Positions 24,742-33,553 of a DNA stretch of 46,049 bases are shown one piece after another. A program made the translations under genes and the position numbers. The DNA is from Klebsiella pneumoniae (GTDB lineage: Bacteria > Pseudomonadota > Gammaproteobacteria > Pseudomonadales > UBA5518): contig CAMAXE010000031.1 in the NCBI GenBank assembly GCA_945862145.1, positions 1 to 46,049 of the forward strand. Reading direction: 5' to 3'. The notes below the pieces were generated by a model. That model searched no databases. It was not told the DNA's origin and saw nothing but the letters and a program-made list of their open reading frames with translations. Every line of letters begins with the position of its first letter. Position 1 is the first letter of the stretch.

Positions 24742-25158
24742 ATGAGCGCCCTGCCCAAGCACGCTTCCCTGGTGCAGTTGCGCCGTCTGCTGCGCAAACT
24801 CGACCACGCCCACACCTCCGACGAGAGCAGCTGCCCGGCTTGCCGGCTGCAGCGGTTGGCGCTGCAGCTGAACGAAGAGGTCGAGGGCGAGGTGCAGCAA
24901 CTCGCCGTGCCGGGACTCGGGCCGGGCAGCGCGAGTGTGGCCATGGCTGTGGAGTCCGTGCTGACGGTGCTGTACGCACTCGACGTGCGTGGAGCCGAGG
25001 AGCAGGGACGCGTCACGCAGGCGCTGCTCGACTACATTGGCGACGTCGTGCTCGACCAACTCGCGCACGACGAGGCCAATGCCGCGGGCCAGTCGCAGGA
25101 TGACGCCGACACCCCCGACACCCCACCGCCGCCGCGGCGCAGCGGTTCCTTGCACTGA
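24742..25158 (+). CDS. Hypothetical protein with CxxC motif
   Basis: A 138-residue protein starting at the ATG at 24742, with a good GAGGAG site 7 bases upstream. It appears mostly helical (LVQLRRLLRKLDHAHT, VESVLTVLYALDVRG), has one SCPAC motif near residue 30 and a disordered Asp/Pro-rich C-terminus (DDADTPDTPPPPRRSG). No signal peptide or membrane segment is seen. I do not recognise a family. It stands between the sulP remnant and a DUF3604 gene. Confidence 0.6.
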   Translation: MSALPKHASLVQLRRLLRKLDHAHTSDESSCPACRLQRLALQLNEEVEGEVQQLAVPGLGPGSASVAMAVESVLTVLYALDVRGAEEQGRVTQALLDYIGDVVLDQLAHDEANAAGQSQDDADTPDTPPPPRRSGSLH

Positions 25159-25249
25159 GGCCTCGGCAGCATCCCCGGGCAGGCAGCTTCCATGACTCCT
25201 GCCCATAACATAGAGTCAGCCACGACTGAGCTGAGCACGGAACCTCGCC

Positions 25250-27505
25250 ATGATCAAACGCACCATCGCCGCAGTGCTGCTGGCCGTCATCGGCGGGGTG
25301 TTGGTCCTCTACGGTGGAGCGCAAGGCTGGCTGGGGCGCTCGCATGTCGCCGGTGATGTGACCCCGAAGCTGCGTGAAGCGGCCTTTAACGCGCAGGAGC
25401 AAGCCAGCACCGCCGCTGCGGCGCCCGCCAGCGAGTCACCCGAGCGGCAGATCCTGTTCGGTGATCTCCACGTCCACACGATCTTCTCCACCGACGCCAA
25501 CCTGATGAGCCTGCCGATGCTGCAGGGCGATGGTCCGCATCCGCCGGCCGATGCCTGCGATTTCGCCCGCTTCTGCTCGCGGCTCGATTTCTTCTCGCTT
25601 AATGATCACGCCGAGGCGCTTACCCCGGAGCGCTGGAAATCCACCCGGGATTCGGTGCGCCAGTGCAACGCGCTCACCGATCCGCAAAACCCGGACATGG
25701 TGGCCTTCCTCGGCTACGAGTGGACGCAGATGTCGCAGATCGAGGCGGCCAAGCACTATGGCCACAAGAACGTGGTCTTCCGCGACACCGACGAGGCGAA
25801 CGTGCCGCCGCGCCCCATCGCCGCGCGTAATCCGGGCGTGAGCCTGAGCGCCTTTATCCCGCCGCTGGATCAGCGCATGGGACTGCCGCTGCTCGATCCC
25901 GCCCATGCACGGTCTTACTTCGACTTCAATCGCTTTGGCCTGGAGACCATCGACGTCACTGAGTGCCCCGAGGGCGTGAACACCAAGGACTTGCCCGTCG
26001 ACTGCCGCGAGACCGCCGCCACGCCTGCCGAACTCTTCCGCAAACTCGACGAGTCCGGTCACGAGAGCATCGTGATTCCCCACGGCAACACCTGGGGTTT
26101 GTACACGGCCATGACCTCCTCCTGGGACAAACAGCTCGCAGGCCCGATGCAGGACTCGAAGCGCCAGTTCCTGGTCGAGGTCTACTCCGGGCACGGCAAC
26201 TCCGAGGAATACCGGAGCTTCAGTCCGGCGATAGAGGATGAGAACGGCGCCTTGCGTTGCCCCGAGCCCACGCCGGAGTACCTGCCCGTGTGCTGGCGCG
26301 CGGGGGAGCTGATACGCGAGCGCTGCCTCGCCTCGGACAATGCCACAGACGCATGCGATCGCCGCGCTGCCGAGGCTCGTCAGCGTGCGGTCGATGCGGG
26401 TACCGGCGCCGAATTGGGCGTGGTTGCCAAGGCCGATACCACAGACTGGCTGGATGCGGGTTTTTGCCGCGATTGCTTCCTGCCCGCCTACAACTACCGC
26501 CCCGGCGGCTCTACGCAGTACGCGCTTGCTATCGGCAACTTCGACCAGCCCGGCCCGCCGCGGCGTTTCCGTTTCGGGCTCATGGCCTCAAGCGATGTGC
26601 ACTCGGCCCGTCCGGGCACGGGCTATAAGGAGTTCGCCCGCATTCCCATGACCGAGGCGCGCGGATCCCGCAACGAGCAGATGAGCGAGGCGCTGCGCGA
26701 TTACGACGGCCCGGCGCTCGATCGCGCGCGCACGCCGCCCGAGATGCAGCACGATATGCGTGCGCTGCTGTTCCAGGCGATGGAGCGGCAATCGAGTTTC
26801 TGGCTGACGGGCGGTCTGGTTGCAGTGCACGCTGATTCCCGCCGCCGCGAGGACATCTGGGCCGGCTTGAAGCGCAAAGAGGTCTACGGCACCAGCGGTC
26901 CGCGGATGCTCCTGTGGTTCGACCTGCTGGACGATGCGGGCACCGCGCGTGCGGCGCCCATGGGCAGCGAACTGCAGCTCGCGCACAACCCGCGTTTTCG
27001 CGTGCGTGCGGCGGGCTCCTTCGAACAGAAGCCCGGTTGCCCGAAGGATTCCATCGACGCACTGGGCGAGGAGCGACTTGCCAATCTCTGCCTTGGCGAG
27101 TGCTATTTTCCGGCCGACAAGCGCCGCCAGATCTCGCGCGTCGAGGTGGTACGCATACGCCCCCAACAGAGCCCCGGCGAGCCCGTGAAAAGTCTCATCG
27201 AAGATCCTTGGCGTGTGTTTACGTGCAACCCGGAAGCAGATGGCCAGTGCACGGTGGAGTTCGAGGACGAGCAGTTTGTGTCCTCGGGTCGCGAGACGCT
27301 TTACTACGTGCGCGCTATCGAAGAGCCCTCGCTCGCGGTGAACGCAGATCCGCTGCGCTGCGAGAAGGACGCCATGGGGGTCTGCGTGAAGGTCAATCCC
27401 TGCCTCGGGGACTACCGCACGCCGAAGTCCGATGACTGTCTCGCGCCCACCGAAGAGCGCGCCTGGTCTTCACCGATCTTCCTCGACCAGCAGGCAGCGC
27501 TCTGA
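25250..27505 (+). CDS. DUF3604 domain exported protein
   Basis: This 751-residue protein has an N-terminal hydrophobic segment (IAAVLLAVIGGVLVLYGGA) acting as signal or anchor, then the DUF3604 domain. That domain shows PHP-like metal sites: ILFGDLHVHTIFSTDA, FFSLNDHAE, HGNTWG and FGLMASSDVHSARPGTG. The fold resembles PHP phosphoesterases, but the substrate of DUF3604 proteins is not established. Several paired cysteines in the C-terminal half (CFLPAY, CLGECYF, CNPEADGQC) suggest disulfides in the periplasm. It is a monocistronic gene followed by a terminator-like hairpin. Confidence 0.85.
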   Translation: MIKRTIAAVLLAVIGGVLVLYGGAQGWLGRSHVAGDVTPKLREAAFNAQEQASTAAAAPASESPERQILFGDLHVHTIFSTDANLMSLPMLQGDGPHPPADACDFARFCSRLDFFSLNDHAEALTPERWKSTRDSVRQCNALTDPQNPDMVAFLGYEWTQMSQIEAAKHYGHKNVVFRDTDEANVPPRPIAARNPGVSLSAFIPPLDQRMGLPLLDPAHARSYFDFNRFGLETIDVTECPEGVNTKDLPVDCRETAATPAELFRKLDESGHESIVIPHGNTWGLYTAMTSSWDKQLAGPMQDSKRQFLVEVYSGHGNSEEYRSFSPAIEDENGALRCPEPTPEYLPVCWRAGELIRERCLASDNATDACDRRAAEARQRAVDAGTGAELGVVAKADTTDWLDAGFCRDCFLPAYNYRPGGSTQYALAIGNFDQPGPPRRFRFGLMASSDVHSARPGTGYKEFARIPMTEARGSRNEQMSEALRDYDGPALDRARTPPEMQHDMRALLFQAMERQSSFWLTGGLVAVHADSRRREDIWAGLKRKEVYGTSGPRMLLWFDLLDDAGTARAAPMGSELQLAHNPRFRVRAAGSFEQKPGCPKDSIDALGEERLANLCLGECYFPADKRRQISRVEVVRIRPQQSPGEPVKSLIEDPWRVFTCNPEADGQCTVEFEDEQFVSSGRETLYYVRAIEEPSLAVNADPLRCEKDAMGVCVKVNPCLGDYRTPKSDDCLAPTEERAWSSPIFLDQQAAL

Positions 27506-27516
27506 GCGCTGTGCCG

Positions 27517-27550
27517 CTGCCCGTGTGAATCCACGCGGGCAGTCTCTTTT
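27517..27550 (+). terminator. Terminator-like hairpin with T-rich tail
   Basis: CTGCCCG (27517-27523) pairs with CGGGCAG (27536-27542), followed by TCTCTTTT (27543-27550). It lies 11 bp after the DUF3604 stop and just before the end of the convergent NYN gene, so it fits a factor-independent terminator for the plus strand. Confidence 0.65.
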
Positions 27551-28542
27551 CAGCCGTGCACTGAACGGATGATGTAGCTCCCTGATTTCTCGTCGTGCTC
27601 AAGTTCCAGCAGTTGGCGTGACTGCAGTTCCTCCAGCATCGCCGCAAAACTGCGGAATCCGTGGTAGCGCTCGTTGAAGCCGGGTTTGATGCGCTTCAGC
27701 GTCTGCTTGACCATCGATGCCCAGACCTTGTCTTCCTGGCCGCGTTCGCCGAAGAGGTTCTCGACCATGGCCATCACCGTTTCCAGCCCCTCCTGACGGC
27801 GCTCGTCCTCGGACGAGGACTCGTCGCGTCCCGCTGCTGCCGAGGTGGCCGCTTCGGTTTTCACCATTGTTTCGGGTTGTGTTGCCTCGGCTTGTCCGAC
27901 CAGTGTCGGGGCGGCATTTCCCGTGGCGCGGCGCCGCGAACGGCCGCGCTTTGCGCGAACCGTCGGCTCTTCCGTCGCCGCGAGCGCGGGTTTTTCCTCG
28001 GTAGCGGGCTTCTCTGCGGCTGCCTTCTCGGGACGGCGTCGGGCGCGGCTCGGCCGGGCCTCGGGTTCGCGCACCAGGTCGTCGTAGAAGATGAACTCGT
28101 CGCAGCCCGAGACCAGCAGGTCAGAGGTCGAGTTCTTCACGCCGACGCCGATCACGGTCTTGTTGTTTTCGCGCAGCTTGCTCACCAGCGGCGAGAAATC
28201 CGAGTCGCCGCTGATCACCACGAATACATCGACGTGCGACTTGGTGTAACAGAGGTCCAGCGCGTCTACGACCATGCGTATGTCCGCGGAATTCTTGCCG
28301 CTCATCCGCACATGGGGGATCTCGATCATCTCGAAGGAGGCCTCGTGCATGCCGCGCTTGAAGTCCTTGAAGCGATCCCAGTCGCAGTAGGCTTTCTTCA
28401 CCACGATGTTGCCTTTCAACAGCAGCCGCTCGAGGACTTTGCGGATGTCGAAGGCCGCGTAGCGGGCATCGCGCACGCCGATGGCGACGTTCTCGAAGTC
28501 GCAGTAGAGCGCCATGGTGCGGGTGCTGGTCTTGTCGTTCAT
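27550..28542 (-). CDS. NYN-domain RNase-like protein with OST-HTH/LOTUS domain
   Basis: This 330-residue protein has an N-terminal NYN (PIN-like) domain with the acidic site CDFENV (D15, E17), SADIRMVVDALD and FVVISGDSDFSPLVSKLREN, resembling the LabA/DUF88 family. A low-complexity Ala/Glu/Arg linker (about 165-245) leads to a C-terminal OST-HTH/LOTUS domain (VKQTLKRIKPGFNERYHGFR, then FAAMLEELQ). Such proteins probably bind and cut RNA. The start may also be the second Met (MALYCDFEN at 28515). It lies 40 bp downstream of the MscS-type gene on the same strand, suggesting an operon. The biological role of bacterial NYN-LOTUS proteins is poorly known. Confidence 0.85.
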   Translation of the reverse strand: MNDKTSTRTMALYCDFENVAIGVRDARYAAFDIRKVLERLLLKGNIVVKKAYCDWDRFKDFKRGMHEASFEMIEIPHVRMSGKNSADIRMVVDALDLCYTKSHVDVFVVISGDSDFSPLVSKLRENNKTVIGVGVKNSTSDLLVSGCDEFIFYDDLVREPEARPSRARRRPEKAAAEKPATEEKPALAATEEPTVRAKRGRSRRRATGNAAPTLVGQAEATQPETMVKTEAATSAAAGRDESSSEDERRQEGLETVMAMVENLFGERGQEDKVWASMVKQTLKRIKPGFNERYHGFRSFAAMLEELQSRQLLELEHDEKSGSYIIRSVHG

Positions 28543-28582
28543 GGATAGTCCCCAGGGTGCCGGAAAACGCTCCGGCCTGCGT

Positions 28583-30082
28583 TCAGTTGAGGCCGAAGAA
28601 ACTGCGGATGCGGGTCAGAAAGTCGAGGTGGTTCGTCTGCGGGAGCGGGCTCACCGCGAGATCGCGGCGCAGTGCGTCGAGCTCGGCGGCCCGGGCAACC
28701 AGCACGCGCGAGAGTTCCTGTGCGATATCGGGTCGTGCCTGGATCACGCTCTGGAAGCCATCTTTGTCCAGCCGATAGCACTCCAGATCGGTGATGGCGC
28801 AGACCGTTGCCGAGCGTGGCTCGCCGGTGAGCATGCCGCGCTCGCCGAAGACATCACCCGGGCCGATCAGCGCCACGCGCTGGCGCACGCCGTTTACGTC
28901 GTCGCAGACCTCGGCCTGCCCGTTGATCACCAGGTACAGCCAGTGCGCCACCGCGCCCTTGCGGGTCACCACGTCGCCGACCACGAAGGGCGCGTGCAGC
29001 AGATGCCCCGAGAGCACCAGTTTCTCGGGCTCCGAGAGCGTGGCGAACAGCGGCACGCGGGAGAGAGCACGCAGGCGCCGCGCTTGTTCCTCTGCCGCGA
29101 GGTCTTCGCGCCGCGCCGCATCCTCGGCCAGCACCACGCGCTCCTCGCGGCGGGTAGAGGTGCGGATGCCCGCGCGTTCAAGTGCGGCGAGTACGTGTGC
29201 GCGCACGCGCGAATCCGTTGTATCGTCCTCACGGGCATCGCAGAGCCAGTAGCGCAGCGCATAGCGCCCGCAGCCCTCGGTGACATCCATCAGCACCGCG
29301 CTTGGTTCCGGATCGCGCGCCACCAGCGGGATCTCGGCATCCACCACCGCCCGCTCCAGGACTTCGCAGACGCGCGTTGCGGGTGCTGCCAGTTCTACCG
29401 TGAACCAGGCCCAGCGCCGCCAGCGCATCTCGGGGTCGGCGCGTGAGCCGATCACCATGAAGCGGTTCTTCATCAGCAGGCTGTTGGGTACATAGACGGT
29501 CTCGCGGTCGCGCGTCTCGATTGCGGTGAAGCGCCAGCGCACATCGCTCACCCGGCCCCGCACGCCGTCGATGTCCACCCAGTCGCCCACCCGCATGGAG
29601 CCGTCGAGTTGCAGCACGATGCCGCCGAGGATATTGCCGAGCGTGTCCTGCATGGCAAAAGCCACCACCCCGGTGAGCACCGCCGAGGTGGTGATGAGGC
29701 TCGCGAGATTCACCCCGGCCAAGCCCAGCCAGAGCAGGCCCCAAACCACGATCACACCGGCCCCGCACAGATCCTCGGCAATACGAACCACCCGCACGCC
29801 CGCCGCGGGCAGCAAGAGGCGGAAGAACGCGAGCATCAGCAGACGTATCATCGCCACGCCGGTTACCAGCGTAGCTGCGTGGTGCGTCACGGAGGCCACG
29901 CGCGGCAACGCCTCGCGAGCGGCCAGGGCACTCGCCAGTTCGGCGACGACACAGGTGAGGAGCAGGAGAGCAGAGCCCGCGATACTGCGCCGGTCCGCGG
30001 GCCGCAACGCCCGCAGCAGTGCAGCGAGCAGCAGGCCGGCGCCGATACCCAGCAGCAGTTCAGGACGCAAACCGAGGCTCAT
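28583..30082 (-). CDS. MscS-type channel with cyclic nucleotide-binding domain
   Basis: This 499-residue protein starts with several membrane helices, then the MscS pore region (LITTSAVLTGVVAFAMQDTL, GNILGGIVLQLD) and beta domain (VGDWVDIDGVRGRVSDV). The C-terminal part, from about residue 355, is a CNMP-type cyclic nucleotide-binding domain with the phosphate-binding cassette FGERGMLTGEPRSATV, including the key Glu and Arg. It is likely an inner-membrane ion channel gated or modulated by cAMP or cGMP rather than only by tension. A link to the cAMP phosphodiesterase gene further right is speculative. It is the first gene of a probable operon with the NYN protein. Confidence 0.9.
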   Translation of the reverse strand: MSLGLRPELLLGIGAGLLLAALLRALRPADRRSIAGSALLLLTCVVAELASALAAREALPRVASVTHHAATLVTGVAMIRLLMLAFFRLLLPAAGVRVVRIAEDLCGAGVIVVWGLLWLGLAGVNLASLITTSAVLTGVVAFAMQDTLGNILGGIVLQLDGSMRVGDWVDIDGVRGRVSDVRWRFTAIETRDRETVYVPNSLLMKNRFMVIGSRADPEMRWRRWAWFTVELAAPATRVCEVLERAVVDAEIPLVARDPEPSAVLMDVTEGCGRYALRYWLCDAREDDTTDSRVRAHVLAALERAGIRTSTRREERVVLAEDAARREDLAAEEQARRLRALSRVPLFATLSEPEKLVLSGHLLHAPFVVGDVVTRKGAVAHWLYLVINGQAEVCDDVNGVRQRVALIGPGDVFGERGMLTGEPRSATVCAITDLECYRLDKDGFQSVIQARPDIAQELSRVLVARAAELDALRRDLAVSPLPQTNHLDFLTRIRSFFGLN

Positions 30083-30232
30083 CCGTAGCTCCCTGGAGCG
30101 GTATCGTGTGGCGGGCTAACCTTAACGCAAAGGCCCCGCTGCCCGTAACCTCGTGCGAGCCCGCATCGCTGCAGATGACGGCTGGCTACCCGGAGCGGTA
30201 TGGTCAGCGCCTGTACTTCCGGGAAAGCCATC

Positions 30233-31510
30233 ATGCTGCTTCGCAACGCCTCCTTGCTCATGCTCGCCGTCCTCGGTTTCTGTGCGGGTCTCGCCCGTGC
30301 CGGACTCTCGCCTGAGGAAACGGCCATCGCCGAGGCCGTGGACCGGCGGGCCCCGGCCGCCACTGCGCTGTTCGAGCGCGCGGTGAATATCCAGAGCCCT
30401 ACCGAGAATGTCGCCGGTGTGCGCGCCGTGGGTGAGCTGTTCGTGGCCGAGTTCCAGCGTCTGGGCATGGAGGCCCGCTGGATCGACATGCCCGCCGCGA
30501 TGAAGCGCGCCGGACACGTGGTGGCCAGCACCCAGGGTGGCAAGGGAAAGCGGGTGCTCATGCTCGGGCATATGGATACGGTGCTTTCCGGCGAGCCCTT
30601 TCGCCGGGAGGGCAGCATCGCTCACGGCACCGGTACCGACGATATGAAGGGCGGCAACATCGTGATGTTGCTTGCGCTGCAGGCGCTGGCCGATGCAGGC
30701 GTGCTGAAGGACGCCCGCGTCACGGTCATGCTTACCGGCGACGAGGAGGACGTTGGTGTGCCGCTCGAGCAAAGCCGGGGGCCGATGCTCGAACTGGCGC
30801 GCAACAGCGATGTGCTCCTTGGCTTCGAGGCAGCCTATGAGGGTACGGCAACCATCGGTCGTCGCGGTGCGGGCTCGTGGAGACTCGAGACCACCGGCGA
30901 AACCGGGCACTCCAGTCAGATCTTCAGCCCGGCGATGGGCAATGGCGCGATCTTCGAGGCGGCTCGCATTCTCGATGCCTTCCAGTCCGAGCTCGGTGGC
31001 GAGCGCTACCTCACCATCAATCCCAGCGTGATCGTCGGTGGCACCACCGCGCAGATGAGTGACATTGCTGGCAGTGCCGTGGGCAAGACCAACGTGATCG
31101 CGCCTACCGCGATCGTGCGCGGCGATATCCGCTTCATCAGCATCGAGCAGGAGCGTTCTACCCGCGAGCGCATGCAGGCGATCGTAGCCCGCCACGCCCC
31201 GCGCACCGGCGCTACGCTCGTGTTCCACGAGAGCTACCCCGCGATGACACCCACGCCGGGCAACGAGGCCTTGCTGGCGGGGCTCGATGCGGCCAGTCGT
31301 GATCTCGGTCTGGGCGGCGTTGGGGCTCTCGATGCCGCCAAACGCGGTGCGGGCGATATCGGTTTCGTCTCGCACCTTGCTCCCGGACTCGATGGTCTTG
31401 GCAGCGGCGGCGGCAAGAATGCACACGCGCCCGGCGAGTACACGGAGCTTTCCAGCCTCGCACCCATGGCCAAGCGTGCTGCAGTGCTGATCCATCGCCT
31501 CGGGCGGTGA
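30233..31510 (+). CDS. Exported M20 family metallopeptidase
   Basis: This 425-residue protein starts with a signal peptide (LLMLAVLGFCAGLARAG) and has the M20 zinc-peptidase motifs: MLGHMDTVL, the bridging Asp in GTGTDDMKGG, MLTGDEEDVG, and a dimerisation domain around RRGAGSWRLETTGETGHSS. It resembles carboxypeptidase G2-like and ArgE/DapE enzymes and probably acts in the periplasm on N-acylated amino acids or small peptides. Start: ATG at 30233 with a GGGAAAG site just upstream is preferred over 30200, since it gives a proper signal peptide. It is divergent from the MscS gene. Confidence 0.9.
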   Translation: MLLRNASLLMLAVLGFCAGLARAGLSPEETAIAEAVDRRAPAATALFERAVNIQSPTENVAGVRAVGELFVAEFQRLGMEARWIDMPAAMKRAGHVVASTQGGKGKRVLMLGHMDTVLSGEPFRREGSIAHGTGTDDMKGGNIVMLLALQALADAGVLKDARVTVMLTGDEEDVGVPLEQSRGPMLELARNSDVLLGFEAAYEGTATIGRRGAGSWRLETTGETGHSSQIFSPAMGNGAIFEAARILDAFQSELGGERYLTINPSVIVGGTTAQMSDIAGSAVGKTNVIAPTAIVRGDIRFISIEQERSTRERMQAIVARHAPRTGATLVFHESYPAMTPTPGNEALLAGLDAASRDLGLGGVGALDAAKRGAGDIGFVSHLAPGLDGLGSGGGKNAHAPGEYTELSSLAPMAKRAAVLIHRLGR

Positions 31511-31571
31511 GGCGCTGGTTCCGTGCAGGCCGCAAAGAAGTGGGCGCAAGCCCCGTTACGGAGATCCTGAT

Positions 31572-31952
31572 ATGAATCCGCGCGCCGATATCCGCGGTGG
31601 CACTTTCAGGGAAAGGATGGTGGGCTTCTGCCTGACTGTGTGCTTCCTGTTGCCCTTGGCGATGCTTGGTTGCCTCGTGCTCGTATGGGTGATGTTCTTC
31701 GGAAGCACCGCACGGGGGCGTCACGGCGTGCGCGCCCTGGACCATTTCGTGAACGCAACAGTGTTTGATGGGCTCGCCTGGGAATCCATTTCCTCTCACG
31801 CGTGGCGCGACCGGCACCGACCCTGGTCGCGGCTGGTGATCTGGGTCACCAACCGATGGCAGCAGGACCATTGCCGGCGCGCCAACAAGCGCGAGCAGCC
31901 AGTGGTCGATCTCGTACTGCAGAAAGGGTTGGAGAAGCAGACGATCTTCTGA
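31572..31952 (+). CDS. Small membrane protein of unknown function
   Basis: A 126-residue protein with one strongly hydrophobic segment (MVGFCLTVCFLLPLAMLGCL onward), followed by a soluble part with DGLAWESISSHAWRDRHRPW and QQDHCRRANKREQ. The D-x-S-x-S-S-x-x-W and HCRRA pattern is faintly like a family of short proteins found in phages and prophages, but this is only an impression. It follows the M20 gene by 61 bp and may be co-transcribed. No function can be given. Confidence 0.55.
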   Translation: MNPRADIRGGTFRERMVGFCLTVCFLLPLAMLGCLVLVWVMFFGSTARGRHGVRALDHFVNATVFDGLAWESISSHAWRDRHRPWSRLVIWVTNRWQQDHCRRANKREQPVVDLVLQKGLEKQTIF

Positions 31953-31981
31953 GCGAGGGTGATCTCGCGGACGAGGAGCTG

Positions 31982-33553
31982 TCAGGGAGTCGGGGTGGGC
32001 GAGCCTGCTGGTGTCTCCGGCGGCGCGCCAAGCGGCGCTGCGCTGGTGTTTGTCGCGGGCAGAGGCTTCAGCAGCACGATGCGGTCGCCCTTCTCGCCGG
32101 TGAATTGCGTGATGGGGGCGAGACGATCCGCATAGCCGCGCAGCGCCTGCGCCAAGCCGCCCTGACCCTCGCGTAGCCGGATCGCCCACACCACGCCGGG
32201 CTCGAGCGGGGGGTGCCCGTCGGTGAGCATCTGTGGGACATCCCGTACCTCGCTCCAGTCCCAGCGCAGGTTACTGGCAGCGGCCAACTGCCTGTCGTTG
32301 GTAAACAGATGCGTTCCCGGCGGCAGACGTGCGCGCATCCACTCGACGCACTCGAGCATGTGCTGCTTGGAGCGGTCCAGTCCCAGCCCGAAATCGACCA
32401 GCAGGCCGAGGATGATCAGCGCAGGCAACAGGCCCTTGGCGAGGTCACCGGAGCGCCGCGCCGCGGCTACCATGTTTTGCATACCGCGCGCCGCGAGTGC
32501 CAGCAGCAGCAGCGAAGGGATCATCACGTAGCGGGTGTCCAGGAACTGGCGGTACGCCAGGAACAGTCCCGCCATAACCAGGCTGCAGGCCCCGATCAGT
32601 GCAAAAGAGGCGCGAAGGCGCGGGTTCGGCAATACGCTACTGCTGCGGCTGGCGAGGCCAAGCAGCAGTGCCTGCGCCGGCCCCAGCGTGTTCAGCAGCT
32701 TGAACACCAGGATCGTCAGCAGGCCCCCGGCCAGCGACCAGGCAGCTACGTCATTGGATTGGGCGTCGAGTACCCGTGTGGCGTAGCGTTCTGCGGCCGC
32801 CGTGAACGCGGCCGGTATGGCCGTGAGGAGTTCGCCCGGCAGTTGCGGCAGTTCGCGCGCGGGAGGTGCCAGGGCGCCGGCCCGGGTACCCATCACCAAG
32901 GCCGCTGCTGCCAACGGTAACAGCAGCAGTGCCCAGGCGAATGCGGCGTCCCGGGCGCCGCGCCAGCCGGTTTTCCACAACAGGGCCAGCGGCAGCACGA
33001 GGCCGAAGGCCAGCGCCTCTGGTTTGAATGCTGCGGCGAGCAGTGTGCAGAGGGCCCATCCTGCCAGCCGGAGTCGGCCACCACCGGTCACGTTGCGCAG
33101 CAGCAGTACGAACGACCCCAGCAGGAACGCCCAGTAGCCGAGATCGCGGATCACGAAGGCGAAGTAATTGTTCAGCTTGGGGTGCAGGAGAAGCAGTGCT
33201 GCAGCCCACGGCATTACCTCGGGGTCGTCGTAGAGCTCGCGGCAGAGCAGCACGAAGGCCGCCACCATGGCGAGCACGCACCCGGCATTCAGTAGCTGTG
33301 CCGCGGTGATCAGTGACAGCCCCGTGATCGCGTGCAGACCGGCGATCATCCCGGAATACAGTGGACGGTCGAAGAGATCGAAGCCCGCCGCCAAGCCGCC
33401 TTCGCTGATGCGCTCGGCTAACATCAGGTAGAGCACGCCGTCGTCGTTCGGCAGGGGGCTTCGCAGGTTGGCGAACACGAAGAAGCACAGCGTCACCGCG
33501 CCCAGCACGAGTGGCCGGCGGTGTCGTAGCAACAACGTGCGCAGACTGATCAT
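31982..33553 (-). CDS. GT-C-type glycosyltransferase-like membrane protein
   Basis: This 523-residue polytopic inner-membrane protein has about 10 hydrophobic segments and a conserved acidic loop after the first helix (PNDDGVLYLMLAERISEGG), as in ArnT/GT39-like lipid-linked sugar transferases. The C-terminal part (WMRARLPPGTHLFTNDRQLA) looks like a small periplasmic domain, and the last 25 residues are Pro/Thr-rich. It probably transfers a sugar from a polyprenyl donor to a surface glycan or protein. It overlaps the upstream paralogue by 4 bases (ATGA). The substrate is unknown. Confidence 0.75.
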   Translation of the reverse strand: MISLRTLLLRHRRPLVLGAVTLCFFVFANLRSPLPNDDGVLYLMLAERISEGGLAAGFDLFDRPLYSGMIAGLHAITGLSLITAAQLLNAGCVLAMVAAFVLLCRELYDDPEVMPWAAALLLLHPKLNNYFAFVIRDLGYWAFLLGSFVLLLRNVTGGGRLRLAGWALCTLLAAAFKPEALAFGLVLPLALLWKTGWRGARDAAFAWALLLLPLAAAALVMGTRAGALAPPARELPQLPGELLTAIPAAFTAAAERYATRVLDAQSNDVAAWSLAGGLLTILVFKLLNTLGPAQALLLGLASRSSSVLPNPRLRASFALIGACSLVMAGLFLAYRQFLDTRYVMIPSLLLLALAARGMQNMVAAARRSGDLAKGLLPALIILGLLVDFGLGLDRSKQHMLECVEWMRARLPPGTHLFTNDRQLAAASNLRWDWSEVRDVPQMLTDGHPPLEPGVVWAIRLREGQGGLAQALRGYADRLAPITQFTGEKGDRIVLLKPLPATNTSAAPLGAPPETPAGSPTPTP

